Of a stretch of DNA of 6,056 nucleotides, positions 1 to 4,294 are shown piece by piece. Source of the DNA: Bacillota bacterium. Lineage in GTDB: Bacteria > Bacillota > Bacilli > Bacillales_B > DSM-18226. Below the pieces are notes generated by a model. The model ran no database searches. It saw only the letters and a program-made list of their open reading frames with translations, and was not told where the DNA came from. The position numbers and the translations under genes are program-made. The DNA is taken from the NCBI GenBank assembly GCA_021821235.1, contig JAKACS010000214.1, positions 1-6,056 on the forward strand, given 5' to 3'. How positions within the stretch are numbered: position 1 is the first letter of the stretch; each line of letters begins with the position of its first letter.

Positions 1-15
1 CTTACGTTTCCCCAT
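1..15 (-). CDS. probable start of a minus-strand gene (5 codons, runs off the left edge)
   Basis: A minus-strand ATG at 15-13 is followed by codons for G, K, R and K before the window ends. It is preceded by a good ribosome binding site (GGAGG at 28-24, 8 bases from the ATG) and a purine-rich leader typical of Bacillaceae. In B. subtilis the gene after ylbG is ylbH/rsmD, a 16S rRNA methyltransferase, but the RsmD N-terminus I know begins with an MRVISG-like sequence, so MGKRK does not fit it well and I do not assign a name. The reading is weakened by a terminator-like hairpin of opposite orientation just to its right (48-109), which would suit a plus-strand gene ending here instead. Five codons cannot prove coding. 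Confidence 0.35.
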
Positions 16-47
16 AAGTTCTTCCTCCGGTTTCTCCTCTCCCTTTG

Positions 48-109
48 CCTTCTATCCGGTAAAAGGATATAGAAGGGCCCTGCAGAATTCTGCAGGGTTT
101 TTTCTTTTT
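48..109 (+). terminator. tandem hairpins followed by a T tract, plus-strand intrinsic terminator
   Basis: The second hairpin is a perfect palindrome at 78-97, with arms CCCTGCAG and CTGCAGGG around an AATT loop. It is followed directly by TTTTTT, C, TTTTT (98-109). A weaker hairpin lies immediately before it: CCTTCTATCC (48-57) pairs with 65-76 with a two-base bulge. The T tract is present only for rightward (plus-strand) transcription. Read leftward, the hairpin is preceded by A residues and followed by GCCCTTC, so it would be a poor terminator for the stalk-protein gene that ends at 114. It therefore points to rightward transcription entering from outside the window, or to a barrier against antisense RNA. 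Confidence 0.7.
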
Positions 110-113
110 ATCG

Positions 114-1532
114 TTAATTTTCATTTGTAATGGCAATGGTGTTGGTGGATTCGGTTACCTTTGCTTTGAAGATGCTTTGAAAGCCTGCCTGGCTGATATA
201 GAGCGTTCCACTGTTTTGAAGAAACGGGTTGTTGAGCAATCCATACTTCTCGCCATTTAGCTGAAAGCGGTTTTCATTAGGATAAAATAAATAATCTTCC
301 CCGGCTTTTTTTAGTATAATGGACCGGTCTGCCGGATTTAACTGAATTTTAAAGGCCAACAGCTCCATCGTTTTGACAAATGGAAAGTATAATTGTTTAT
401 TTACTATCAGCGGATGAATCCCCGCCGCTCTTTTTCCGTTCGCATACAGCATTCGTTTGTCAAAAAAAACAAGCGCCATCAAAGCCCCGTTTTCTTTTGA
501 ATTACTTTGAAAAAAAGCCGTCTCCATCTTCTTCTGCTTGCTTAAAATGGCATCAAGATCAGCTGGGCCAATTTTACTGCGGCGAAAAACTTCTGCACTT
601 AATTCACTTAACTGCTCTTGGTTTAGCTGGGACTTTAATTCATTTACGATATACTTTCCTTTATCCGTTCCAGCAGGCTGCTGCAACTGTAATGAAAGAA
701 ATACATCAACAAGCCAATCACGTGCCTGTCCACTTTGTTTGAAACGATGGTTCAAATCATTTTTCAGGACGATTTGTCGAATTGCTTCGGCCGAAAGATT
801 TTGATCACTCATTACCATTCCATCAAGAATCTGTGGGACGATGCGATTGGTTTTCACAATTGAGACCGGTGCCCCATTTTCAACAATAGATTTTGGCAAC
901 ACGGAGGAAAGGTTCTCGTTCGGGTTTTCGGAGTAAAATTGCAATTGACCACTTTTCCCGACAAGATACAAAGGTTCTCGTTGCCAATATAGCGAAGTAT
1001 CGCTGCCCTTTCCTTCAAAAACGGTGTAATCAATATACATCAGTTCTTTATGCCCGATTTGCGGAAATGCTGTTACCCATGTACCACTGCGGTAAGCTGA
1101 ATCAACAATTTCAATTTTTGTGGAAGCAATATTCACATTCTGAAGTGTTGCTGTCCAATCGGTCAACAAAAGAGTGTTTTGCTGATTGGTTCTTGCAAGC
1201 ACATACTGAAGGCGAATTTCGCCATTTTGTGGTTTTACCACACCTACCGCGGCTGTTTTACATGGTTTCCCTTGCTCATTCACACAAGTCCATTTTTGAA
1301 TGGCAACTGGAGCAATCACTTTATAGAAGGAATCATTCGGCACCCCCCGAAAAACTTGTATTATCTTTAGTGAATCCGGCTGTGTATTAATGGTTATCTC
1401 CTGATTTGATTCAACTATCACTTGTTTTGTAACCGGCTTCTGTCCAGTATACAAATACCATTGCCATCCTAAAACACTTGCAACAGTGAGAATCAATGCC
1501 ATTACAAACCATATTGTAAATTGCCTCGCCAT
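114..1532 (-). CDS. membrane-anchored protein with C-terminal copper-amine-oxidase-N-like (stalk) domain
   Basis: This is a 472-residue protein of unknown function. I place the start at the ATG at 1532 (MARQFTIWFV), because GAGGAG at 1545-1540 lies 7 bases upstream. An ATG 13 codons earlier (1571) has no ribosome binding site. Residues about 6-28 form one hydrophobic N-terminal helix after MAR, so the rest is probably outside the membrane. Residues about 35-230 are beta-rich and hold the only two cysteines, in CVNEQGKPC (83 and 91), which could form a disulfide. Residues about 240-345 look helical. Residues about 362-470 (ANGKR, then VNKQLYFPF, LAFKIQLNPADRSIIL and LYISQAGFQSIF) resemble the copper amine oxidase N-terminal-like domain, a wall or surface 'stalk' repeat in Bacillota that does not imply copper or amine oxidase chemistry. 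The gene follows ylbG, behind a modest terminator. The domain call is from pattern recognition only. Confidence 0.85.
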   Translation of the reverse strand: MARQFTIWFVMALILTVASVLGWQWYLYTGQKPVTKQVIVESNQEITINTQPDSLKIIQVFRGVPNDSFYKVIAPVAIQKWTCVNEQGKPCKTAAVGVVKPQNGEIRLQYVLARTNQQNTLLLTDWTATLQNVNIASTKIEIVDSAYRSGTWVTAFPQIGHKELMYIDYTVFEGKGSDTSLYWQREPLYLVGKSGQLQFYSENPNENLSSVLPKSIVENGAPVSIVKTNRIVPQILDGMVMSDQNLSAEAIRQIVLKNDLNHRFKQSGQARDWLVDVFLSLQLQQPAGTDKGKYIVNELKSQLNQEQLSELSAEVFRRSKIGPADLDAILSKQKKMETAFFQSNSKENGALMALVFFDKRMLYANGKRAAGIHPLIVNKQLYFPFVKTMELLAFKIQLNPADRSIILKKAGEDYLFYPNENRFQLNGEKYGLLNNPFLQNSGTLYISQAGFQSIFKAKVTESTNTIAITNEN

Positions 1533-1539
1533 ACTATTT

Positions 1540-1545
1540 CTCCTC
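1540..1545 (-). promoter_or_regulatory. ribosome binding site fixing the stalk-protein start
   Basis: GAGGAG on the minus strand lies 7 bases before the ATG at 1532. The upstream in-frame ATG at 1571 is preceded by an A/T-rich stretch without any purine-rich match, so this site decides for the shorter, 472-residue product. Confidence 0.75.
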
Positions 1546-1594
1546 TTAAATACCTTTTCAAACGTTAGCATGTTCTAAATTTCAAATGAGACCG

Positions 1595-1609
1595 AATGAA
1601 TTGTTCATT
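1595..1609. repeat. 15-base perfect inverted repeat upstream of the stalk-protein gene
   Basis: The arms AATGAA (1595-1600) and TTCATT (1604-1609) flank the spacer TTG. The site lies in the 150-base gap between ylbG and the stalk-protein gene, about 63 bases upstream of the proposed start. A dyad of this size could be a repressor operator, but it is short and A/T-rich, so chance is possible. I found no clear sigma-A promoter next to it. Confidence 0.3.
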
Positions 1610-1654
1610 TCAGCTCTATTCGCTATTGCACGGTGTCATTTGCCTAACCCATAC

Positions 1655-1684
1655 AAAAGGTGAGGGTTGATTTTCCCTCACCTT
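1655..1684 (-). terminator. ylbG intrinsic terminator
   Basis: On the minus strand a 10-bp stem (AAGGTGAGGG with CCCTCACCTT, at 1684-1675 and 1666-1657) encloses an 8-base loop. The T-rich tail (TTTTG) starts in the stem. The ylbG stop codon overlaps the 5' side of the stem. The T tract is short, so some read-through into the stalk-protein gene downstream is likely. Confidence 0.65.
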
Positions 1685-1958
1685 AAATTCCCATTTTATA
1701 ATCGTATTCTTTCGCTTTATCGGGTGCCGCATTTTCAAATTCTATTTTCAAAAACGGCTTATAGGATGGTTCTACTTTTTTCACAAAAGAGTAAGAACTG
1801 AGTTTTTCGATCGTTGCCACAATATCTTCCTGAGCGCAATAGAGGACGGCATATTTTAATTTTTTGGAGACGTAATGTACATTGCCAAAGCGCCTGAGCA
1901 TTTTGGCCTGCTTTAGAGAATACAGCCAAACAACCAGTCCCTGTCTTTCCTTGAACAT
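1683..1958 (-). CDS. ylbG: YlbG, UPF0298 / DUF2129 family protein
   Basis: This 91-residue protein is the usual size for the YlbG family (UPF0298), small cytoplasmic proteins of Bacillota with no established biochemical function. Family features visible are the opening [40 protein letters not shown], the central [31 protein letters not shown] and a short charged tail. There is no signal peptide or membrane segment. The ATG at 1958 has AAGGGG 7 bases upstream. Its place directly downstream of ylbF is the conserved order in Bacillus. It has a candidate promoter of its own (1993-2022) and a terminator behind it, so it may be transcribed as a single gene as well as by read-through from ylbF. The identification rests on sequence pattern plus synteny. 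Confidence 0.93.
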   Translation of the reverse strand: MFKERQGLVVWLYSLKQAKMLRRFGNVHYVSKKLKYAVLYCAQEDIVATIEKLSSYSFVKKVEPSYKPFLKIEFENAAPDKAKEYDYKMGI

Positions 1959-1992
1959 ATTTTTTCCCCTTCAAACCGAATCATTTTATACT

Positions 1993-2022
1993 AGTCTACC
2001 ATATTAAAATGATCTTTTTCAA
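1993..2022 (-). promoter_or_regulatory. candidate sigma-A promoter for ylbG
   Basis: On the minus strand TTGAAA (2022-2017, five of six bases of the -35 consensus) is followed after 18 bases by TAGACT (1998-1993). TG one base before the -10 makes an extended -10 element. The start site would fall near 1986, giving a leader of about 28 bases with the AAGGGG site inside it. A second A/T-rich box (TATAAA) lies just downstream but has no matching -35. Confidence 0.5.
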
Positions 2023-2046
2023 ATTTTTAAAAAAAGGGACGATTTT

Positions 2047-2478
2047 TTAGGCGGAGCAGCCGCATGCCCCGCCACTGCCACATCCACTTGTATCAAAAAA
2101 GGGATTTCCGGTCGGTACTTTGATATATTGCGATACTGCGCCGCCGATCAGGATGCTTACTTGATCAAGCAAGGACTGCAGATCATTCTCTGCAAGCTTA
2201 AAGGCTGCGACATCAGGATCTAAATCCATTTCCCGTTTGGCCTCCCGAATTTGGCTCATAATCCGTTTATAATCCGGGTGATACTTCCCGAAACGCTGGG
2301 CTTCGTCATATTGATCTTTTAATCGGACAAAATGACGAATTTTTCGTTGCGCTTCGTCACTAGTTTGAAGTTTATATAAACAAATGCGGTATTGTTCGGC
2401 CAAATCAGACTGCAAAATGTTCTTTGCCAAATCTTCCGCATGTTCCAGTAGTTCCACTCTTTCTGTTGTAGCAAACAA
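2047..2478 (-). CDS. ylbF: YlbF / RicF, component of the RicAFT (YmcA-YlbF-YaaT) Fe-S complex
   Basis: This 143-residue protein belongs to the YlbF/YmcA family. In B. subtilis, YlbF, YmcA and YaaT form a cytoplasmic complex carrying [4Fe-4S] clusters. It acts with RNase Y in mRNA processing and is needed for normal sporulation, competence and biofilm formation. Visible here are a long helical body with RFGKYHPDYKRIMSQIREAKREMDLDPDVAAFKLAENDLQSLLDQV (about 62-107), VPTGNPFFD (121-129) and the tail CGSGGACGC with cysteines 133, 139 and 141, the expected cluster-ligand region. I start it at the TTG at 2478 (M-F-A-T-T-E-R), which matches the MYAT-type start I know for B. subtilis YlbF and has GGAGGTGA 5 bases upstream (8 bases from the GGAGG core). 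The in-frame ATG at 2493 has no ribosome binding site and itself overlaps that GGAGG. It lies between an unrelated exported-protein gene and ylbG. Confidence 0.95.
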   Translation of the reverse strand: MFATTERVELLEHAEDLAKNILQSDLAEQYRICLYKLQTSDEAQRKIRHFVRLKDQYDEAQRFGKYHPDYKRIMSQIREAKREMDLDPDVAAFKLAENDLQSLLDQVSILIGGAVSQYIKVPTGNPFFDTSGCGSGGACGCSA

Positions 2479-2483
2479 ACCGC

Positions 2484-2491
2484 TCACCTCC
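2484..2491 (-). promoter_or_regulatory. ribosome binding site deciding the TTG start of ylbF
   Basis: GGAGGTGA on the minus strand is close to the 16S anti-Shine-Dalgarno complement and is well placed for the TTG at 2478. It sits inside the first codons of the longer ATG-initiated frame, which argues that the longer frame is not the translated one. Confidence 0.8.
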
Positions 2492-2498
2492 ATCCACT

Positions 2499-2507
2499 AT
2501 TTTAACA
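2499..2507 (-). promoter_or_regulatory. candidate extended -10 promoter for ylbF
   Basis: TGT followed by TAAAAT (minus strand, 2507-2499) matches the extended -10 form with five of six -10 bases. No good -35 is seen 17-18 bases upstream. The start site would fall near 2492, at the edge of the ribosome binding site, giving a very short leader of about 14 bases. If real, it independently excludes the ATG at 2493 as start. Transcription from the upstream gene is also possible, since no terminator separates them. Confidence 0.35.
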
Positions 2508-2533
2508 TGAATAAGAAGGGAAAGCGAAATTTT

Positions 2534-2974
2534 CTAGGCTGTTGGGATTGCAACTGTAAATTCTTTACTTAAGCCATATGGCTTATTCTTCATATTTACC
2601 ACTTCAAGCTTTACATGATGACTGCCGGCCGGTAAACCTTTAATGATAAAAGCCGCTCCGCCTGCCTCTTGTTTTAGGCGCCCATCTACCCATATAAGCA
2701 TTTTGCCGATTTTCTGTGTCGCACGATCACTCTCGCGAAAACTTATTCCGGTAACAATACATTCAACAAACACATTTTTGCCTTTTGTTACGTATTGAAC
2801 TGACAATGAGGGGGAAACAGCCGTTACCGATTTTTCTGCCTGAACCGTTTTCGCCTGGATAAAGGCGGCCGCTCTCGGCAATATTTTTAGTTTTGTCTCT
2901 GAATTTGAGCCATCTTTTTGGGCTCCCATAGCAAACAATAGCAGTACAGCCATGATGGGAATTTTCCGTTTCAA
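2534..2974 (-). CDS. exported or membrane-tethered protein of unknown function
   Basis: This 146-residue protein starts at a TTG (2974) with AAGGAG 8 bases upstream. The N-terminus MKRKIPIMAVLLLFAMGAQ has a basic start and a short hydrophobic core (about 5-18), suggesting a signal peptide or anchor. The possible cleavage site after A18 is not ideal, and there is no lipobox cysteine. Residues about 20-60 look like a linker. Residues about 67-144 form a beta-rich module (VFVECIVTGISFRE, IGKMLIWVDGRL, AAFIIKGLPAGSHHVKLEVVN, YGLSKEFTVAIP) resembling a small immunoglobulin-like fold; the LPAGSHHVKLEV stretch is typical of such surface domains. I recognise no named family. The gene stands between ylbE and ylbF, which are neighbours in B. 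subtilis. It is cut off from ylbE by a strong terminator and runs toward ylbF with no terminator in the 55-base gap. Confidence 0.85.
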   Translation of the reverse strand: MKRKIPIMAVLLLFAMGAQKDGSNSETKLKILPRAAAFIQAKTVQAEKSVTAVSPSLSVQYVTKGKNVFVECIVTGISFRESDRATQKIGKMLIWVDGRLKQEAGGAAFIIKGLPAGSHHVKLEVVNMKNKPYGLSKEFTVAIPTA

Positions 2975-3028
2975 TCAAATCACTCCTTCTATGCCTGTAT
3001 TGTTTGCCAGAATACTTGATTTTACTCA

Positions 3029-3063
3029 AGAAAAAAGGCTCAATCCTGTTGATTTTGAGCCTT
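3029..3063 (-). terminator. ylbD-ylbE operon terminator
   Basis: On the minus strand AAGGCTCAA (3063-3055) pairs perfectly with TTGAGCCTT (3043-3035) around an 11-base loop. A run of six T residues (3036-3031) follows, beginning within the stem. It starts 4 bases after the ylbE stop and closes the ylbD-ylbE unit. Confidence 0.88.
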
Positions 3064-3066
3064 CAA

Positions 3067-3306
3067 CTAATTTTGATTTTGCATGGATTGAAACATATGG
3101 AACATCATAGATGCCATTTGGACGCCATTGGAGAACTTTTCAACTTGGTGGGGAATGGTTCTTTGATAATAATGCAATGACGCAATTTCTAATGACTGCA
3201 AATCATATGGATTTCTTGTTAATTTTCGATACCATAGCGGCTGTTCCCGGATAAATTGCTTTAGATCCTTTCGCTGTTCAAGATATTCAGAAACGTCTTT
3301 CCTCAA
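3067..3306 (-). CDS. ylbE: YlbE-like family protein
   Basis: This 79-residue cytoplasmic protein belongs to the YlbE family of Bacillaceae, whose function is unknown. The conserved parts are all visible: an MRKDVSEYLEQ-type start, the core FIREQPLWYRKLTRNP (about 18-33) followed by LHYYQRTIPHQVEKFSNGVQMASMM (about 44-68), and a short tail. The start is a TTG at 3306 with AAGGAT about 8 bases upstream. The nearby ATG in GGATGAG is out of frame. The gene begins 18 bases after the ylbD stop and is followed at once by a strong terminator, so ylbD and ylbE form a two-gene operon. If the sigma-K-like promoter in front of ylbD is real, YlbE would also be made in the mother cell late in sporulation; that is inference. 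Confidence 0.92.
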   Translation of the reverse strand: MRKDVSEYLEQRKDLKQFIREQPLWYRKLTRNPYDLQSLEIASLHYYQRTIPHQVEKFSNGVQMASMMFHMFQSMQNQN

Positions 3307-3324
3307 ATTTTCTCATCCTTCCCG

Positions 3325-3723
3325 TTAATCTTTTCGAAAAGAAAAAGGATTTGCGGGTTCGTCATTCCCTCTTGGCGCATTTTGCTGATTGCTGTTTTGG
3401 AACTGTGCAAGCAGGCCTTGAACCGCGCCAATTGCCTGGCTAAGATTATTCATATGATGCTGGACTTGGTTCGGATCCATCTTTTTCAACATCCCCATAA
3501 TATTGGCCATCCAATCATTTTTCTGATCTGAGACTGCAGCCTCGGCTTTTTTTTCTGTGCCAATCAAATTCCAACGCTCGTCATCTTCGCCTAGCAAATA
3601 CCAATCTTCATACAATTCCTGCCATGTTGCATTCCCATTCCGCACTTCCTGGATTACCTTTGGATTGTTTTTTACAAATTCCTTGAACTTAACCACGGAA
3701 GGATGCAATTTTTTGCTTGTCAT
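3325..3723 (-). CDS. ylbD: YlbD, putative spore coat protein
   Basis: This 132-residue protein belongs to the YlbD family, annotated as a putative spore coat protein in Bacillus. The conserved N-terminal block LHPSVVKFKEFVKNNPKVIQEVRNGNATWQELYEDWYLLGEDDERW (about 6-51) is clear. A second helical block (about 69-113, DWMANIMGMLKKMDPNQVQHHMNNLSQAIGAVQGLLAQF) follows, then a polar tail rich in N, Q and P. There is no signal peptide, as expected for a protein made in the mother cell and assembled onto the forespore. The ATG at 3723 has GAGGTG 7 bases upstream. It is the first gene of the ylbD-ylbE operon. A sigma-K-like promoter sequence sits 35 bases upstream of the start codon, agreeing with a coat role. 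The coat assignment comes from the family; nothing in the sequence alone proves it. Confidence 0.92.
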   Translation of the reverse strand: MTSKKLHPSVVKFKEFVKNNPKVIQEVRNGNATWQELYEDWYLLGEDDERWNLIGTEKKAEAAVSDQKNDWMANIMGMLKKMDPNQVQHHMNNLSQAIGAVQGLLAQFQNSNQQNAPRGNDEPANPFSFRKD

Positions 3724-3757
3724 CTCTTCTCACCTCTGCCAATTGCCTCGCCTATAT

Positions 3758-3784
3758 TACGATATGCCTTTTTGTTCATTTGGT
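3758..3784 (-). promoter_or_regulatory. candidate sigma-K promoter for ylbD-ylbE
   Basis: On the minus strand CATATCGTA (3766-3758) matches the sigma-K -10 pattern CATAnnnTA. The -35 dinucleotide AC (3784-3783, in CACC) lies 16 bases upstream, within the known spacing. The start site would be near 3751, giving a leader of about 28 bases. The pattern is short and could arise by chance, but it agrees with mother-cell expression of a putative coat protein. I see no competing sigma-A promoter with a good -35. Confidence 0.4.
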
Positions 3785-3816
3785 GAAGTGCAATCCTGGT
3801 GAAAAAATGCCTTTTT
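3764..3816. repeat. nested short direct repeats in the ylbD / plus-strand gene divergent spacer
   Basis: ATGCCTTTTT occurs at 3764-3773 and again at 3807-3816. Between them TGGTGAA occurs at 3781-3787 and 3797-3803, 16 bases apart. The first TGGTGAA covers the -35 of the sigma-K-like promoter and the second covers the -35 of the plus-strand promoter. The arrangement could be a small duplication or paired binding sites for a regulator of both genes. Confidence 0.35.
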
Positions 3817-3827
3817 CGTGATAAGAT
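3799..3827 (+). promoter_or_regulatory. candidate sigma-A promoter for the plus-strand membrane protein gene
   Basis: GTGAAA (3799-3804, four of six) is followed after 17 bases by TAAGAT (3822-3827, four of six), with TG at 3819-3820 forming an extended -10. The start site would fall near 3834, leaving a leader of about 48 bases before the ATG at 3882. Confidence 0.4.
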
Positions 3828-3867
3828 GTTACCAAATTCACTTTGCAGACCGAGTTAAAGATTGAAG

Positions 3868-3873
3868 AAGGGA
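3868..3873 (+). promoter_or_regulatory. ribosome binding site fixing the start of the plus-strand gene
   Basis: AAGGGA lies 8 bases before the ATG at 3882. The longer frame would start at a TTG (3843) with no purine-rich site before it, which would place this ribosome binding site inside the coding region. Confidence 0.65.
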
Positions 3874-3881
3874 CAGGTTCC

Positions 3882-4241
3882 ATGGTTACCGCAGTTATTA
3901 TCCCGATTCTATGCATCTACTTTTTTTGGATCACTCGAAAAGAAATGAAAAGGCAGGATCAAAAATGGCTCAAAGCAGGCGATGTGACAGAGGAGGCCGT
4001 TTTTGCCGGCAAAATAAAAGAGATCGCAAATGAGAAACAACGGTTTTATTACAACCGATATCTTTTCGTTCAAGAGCTCAAATTACAAACAGATACAGGA
4101 AAAATGACTGTAAAGAAAATAACGCCGTTAAAAAAACCGTTTGTCCCAGAGGATTTTCAAATTGGTGAAAAAGTGCGTGTTTACGGGGGATATCTTGGCG
4201 ACCAATTTTATGTAAACCGAGTTGAAAAAATTCAGCTGTAA
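3882..4241 (+). CDS. small single-pass membrane protein with a basic cytosolic domain, unknown function
   Basis: This 119-residue protein starts at the ATG at 3882; a longer frame from the TTG at 3843 adds 13 residues but lacks a ribosome binding site. Residues about 2-18 (VTAVIIPILCIYFFWIT) form one membrane helix, followed by the basic stretch RKEMKRQDQK, so the rest should lie in the cytosol by the positive-inside rule. Residues about 37-119 are beta-rich: EEAVFAGKIKEI, RYLFVQELKLQTDTGKMTVKKITPL, FQIGEKVRVYGGYLGDQFYVNRVEKI. The alternating strands and the GEKVRVYGGYLGDQFYVNRV segment suggest a small barrel, perhaps OB-like, but I recognise no named family. It is the only gene on the plus strand here, divergent from ylbD and convergent with ylbC. 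It does not belong to the ylb order of B. subtilis and has its own candidate promoter and a terminator shared with ylbC. Confidence 0.82.
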   Translation: MVTAVIIPILCIYFFWITRKEMKRQDQKWLKAGDVTEEAVFAGKIKEIANEKQRFYYNRYLFVQELKLQTDTGKMTVKKITPLKKPFVPEDFQIGEKVRVYGGYLGDQFYVNRVEKIQL

Positions 4242-4285
4242 AAAATCCCCAAAAAGCAAGGCGATTCCCGCGCTTTTTGGGGTTT
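4241..4285. terminator. bidirectional terminator between the plus-strand gene and ylbC
   Basis: CCCCAAAAAGC (4247-4257) pairs perfectly with GCTTTTTGGGG (4272-4282), an 11-bp stem with a 14-base loop. Leftward transcription of ylbC meets a strong T run (ATTTTTT on the minus strand) just after the stem. Rightward transcription meets only TTTCA. It therefore serves both convergent genes but is stronger for ylbC. Confidence 0.88.
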
Positions 4286-4294
4286 CATCCGAGG

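Noticed and set aside
75..97. Overlapping GGGCCC, CTGCAG and GAATTC sites that resemble a cloning linker
   Set aside because: They arise naturally from one perfect palindrome that, with its T tract, makes sense as a terminator stem; no other vector-like sequence surrounds it.
773..782. TTTGTCGAAT, a match to the Spo0A box
   Set aside because: It lies in the middle of the stalk-protein coding region, far from any start, so a chance match is more likely than a binding site.
380..1390. Plus-strand open frames opposite the stalk-protein gene (380-742, 538-804, 893-1390, 1179-1370)
   Set aside because: They lie entirely antisense to a convincing protein, have no ribosome binding sites that I can see, and their translations look like random composition.
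2024..2048. A-run and T-run after the ylbF stop as a possible terminator
   Set aside because: The only pairing is between A and T runs, with no GC stem, so a stable terminator hairpin is not supported.
1759..3029. Overlapping minus-strand frames at 1759-1974 and 2763-3029
   Set aside because: They are out-of-frame shadows of ylbG and of the exported-protein gene, with unnatural composition.
3015..3030. CTTGA / TCAAG inverted repeat just after the ylbE terminator
   Set aside because: The arms are only 5 bases, and I found no promoter around it that would make an operator reading useful.
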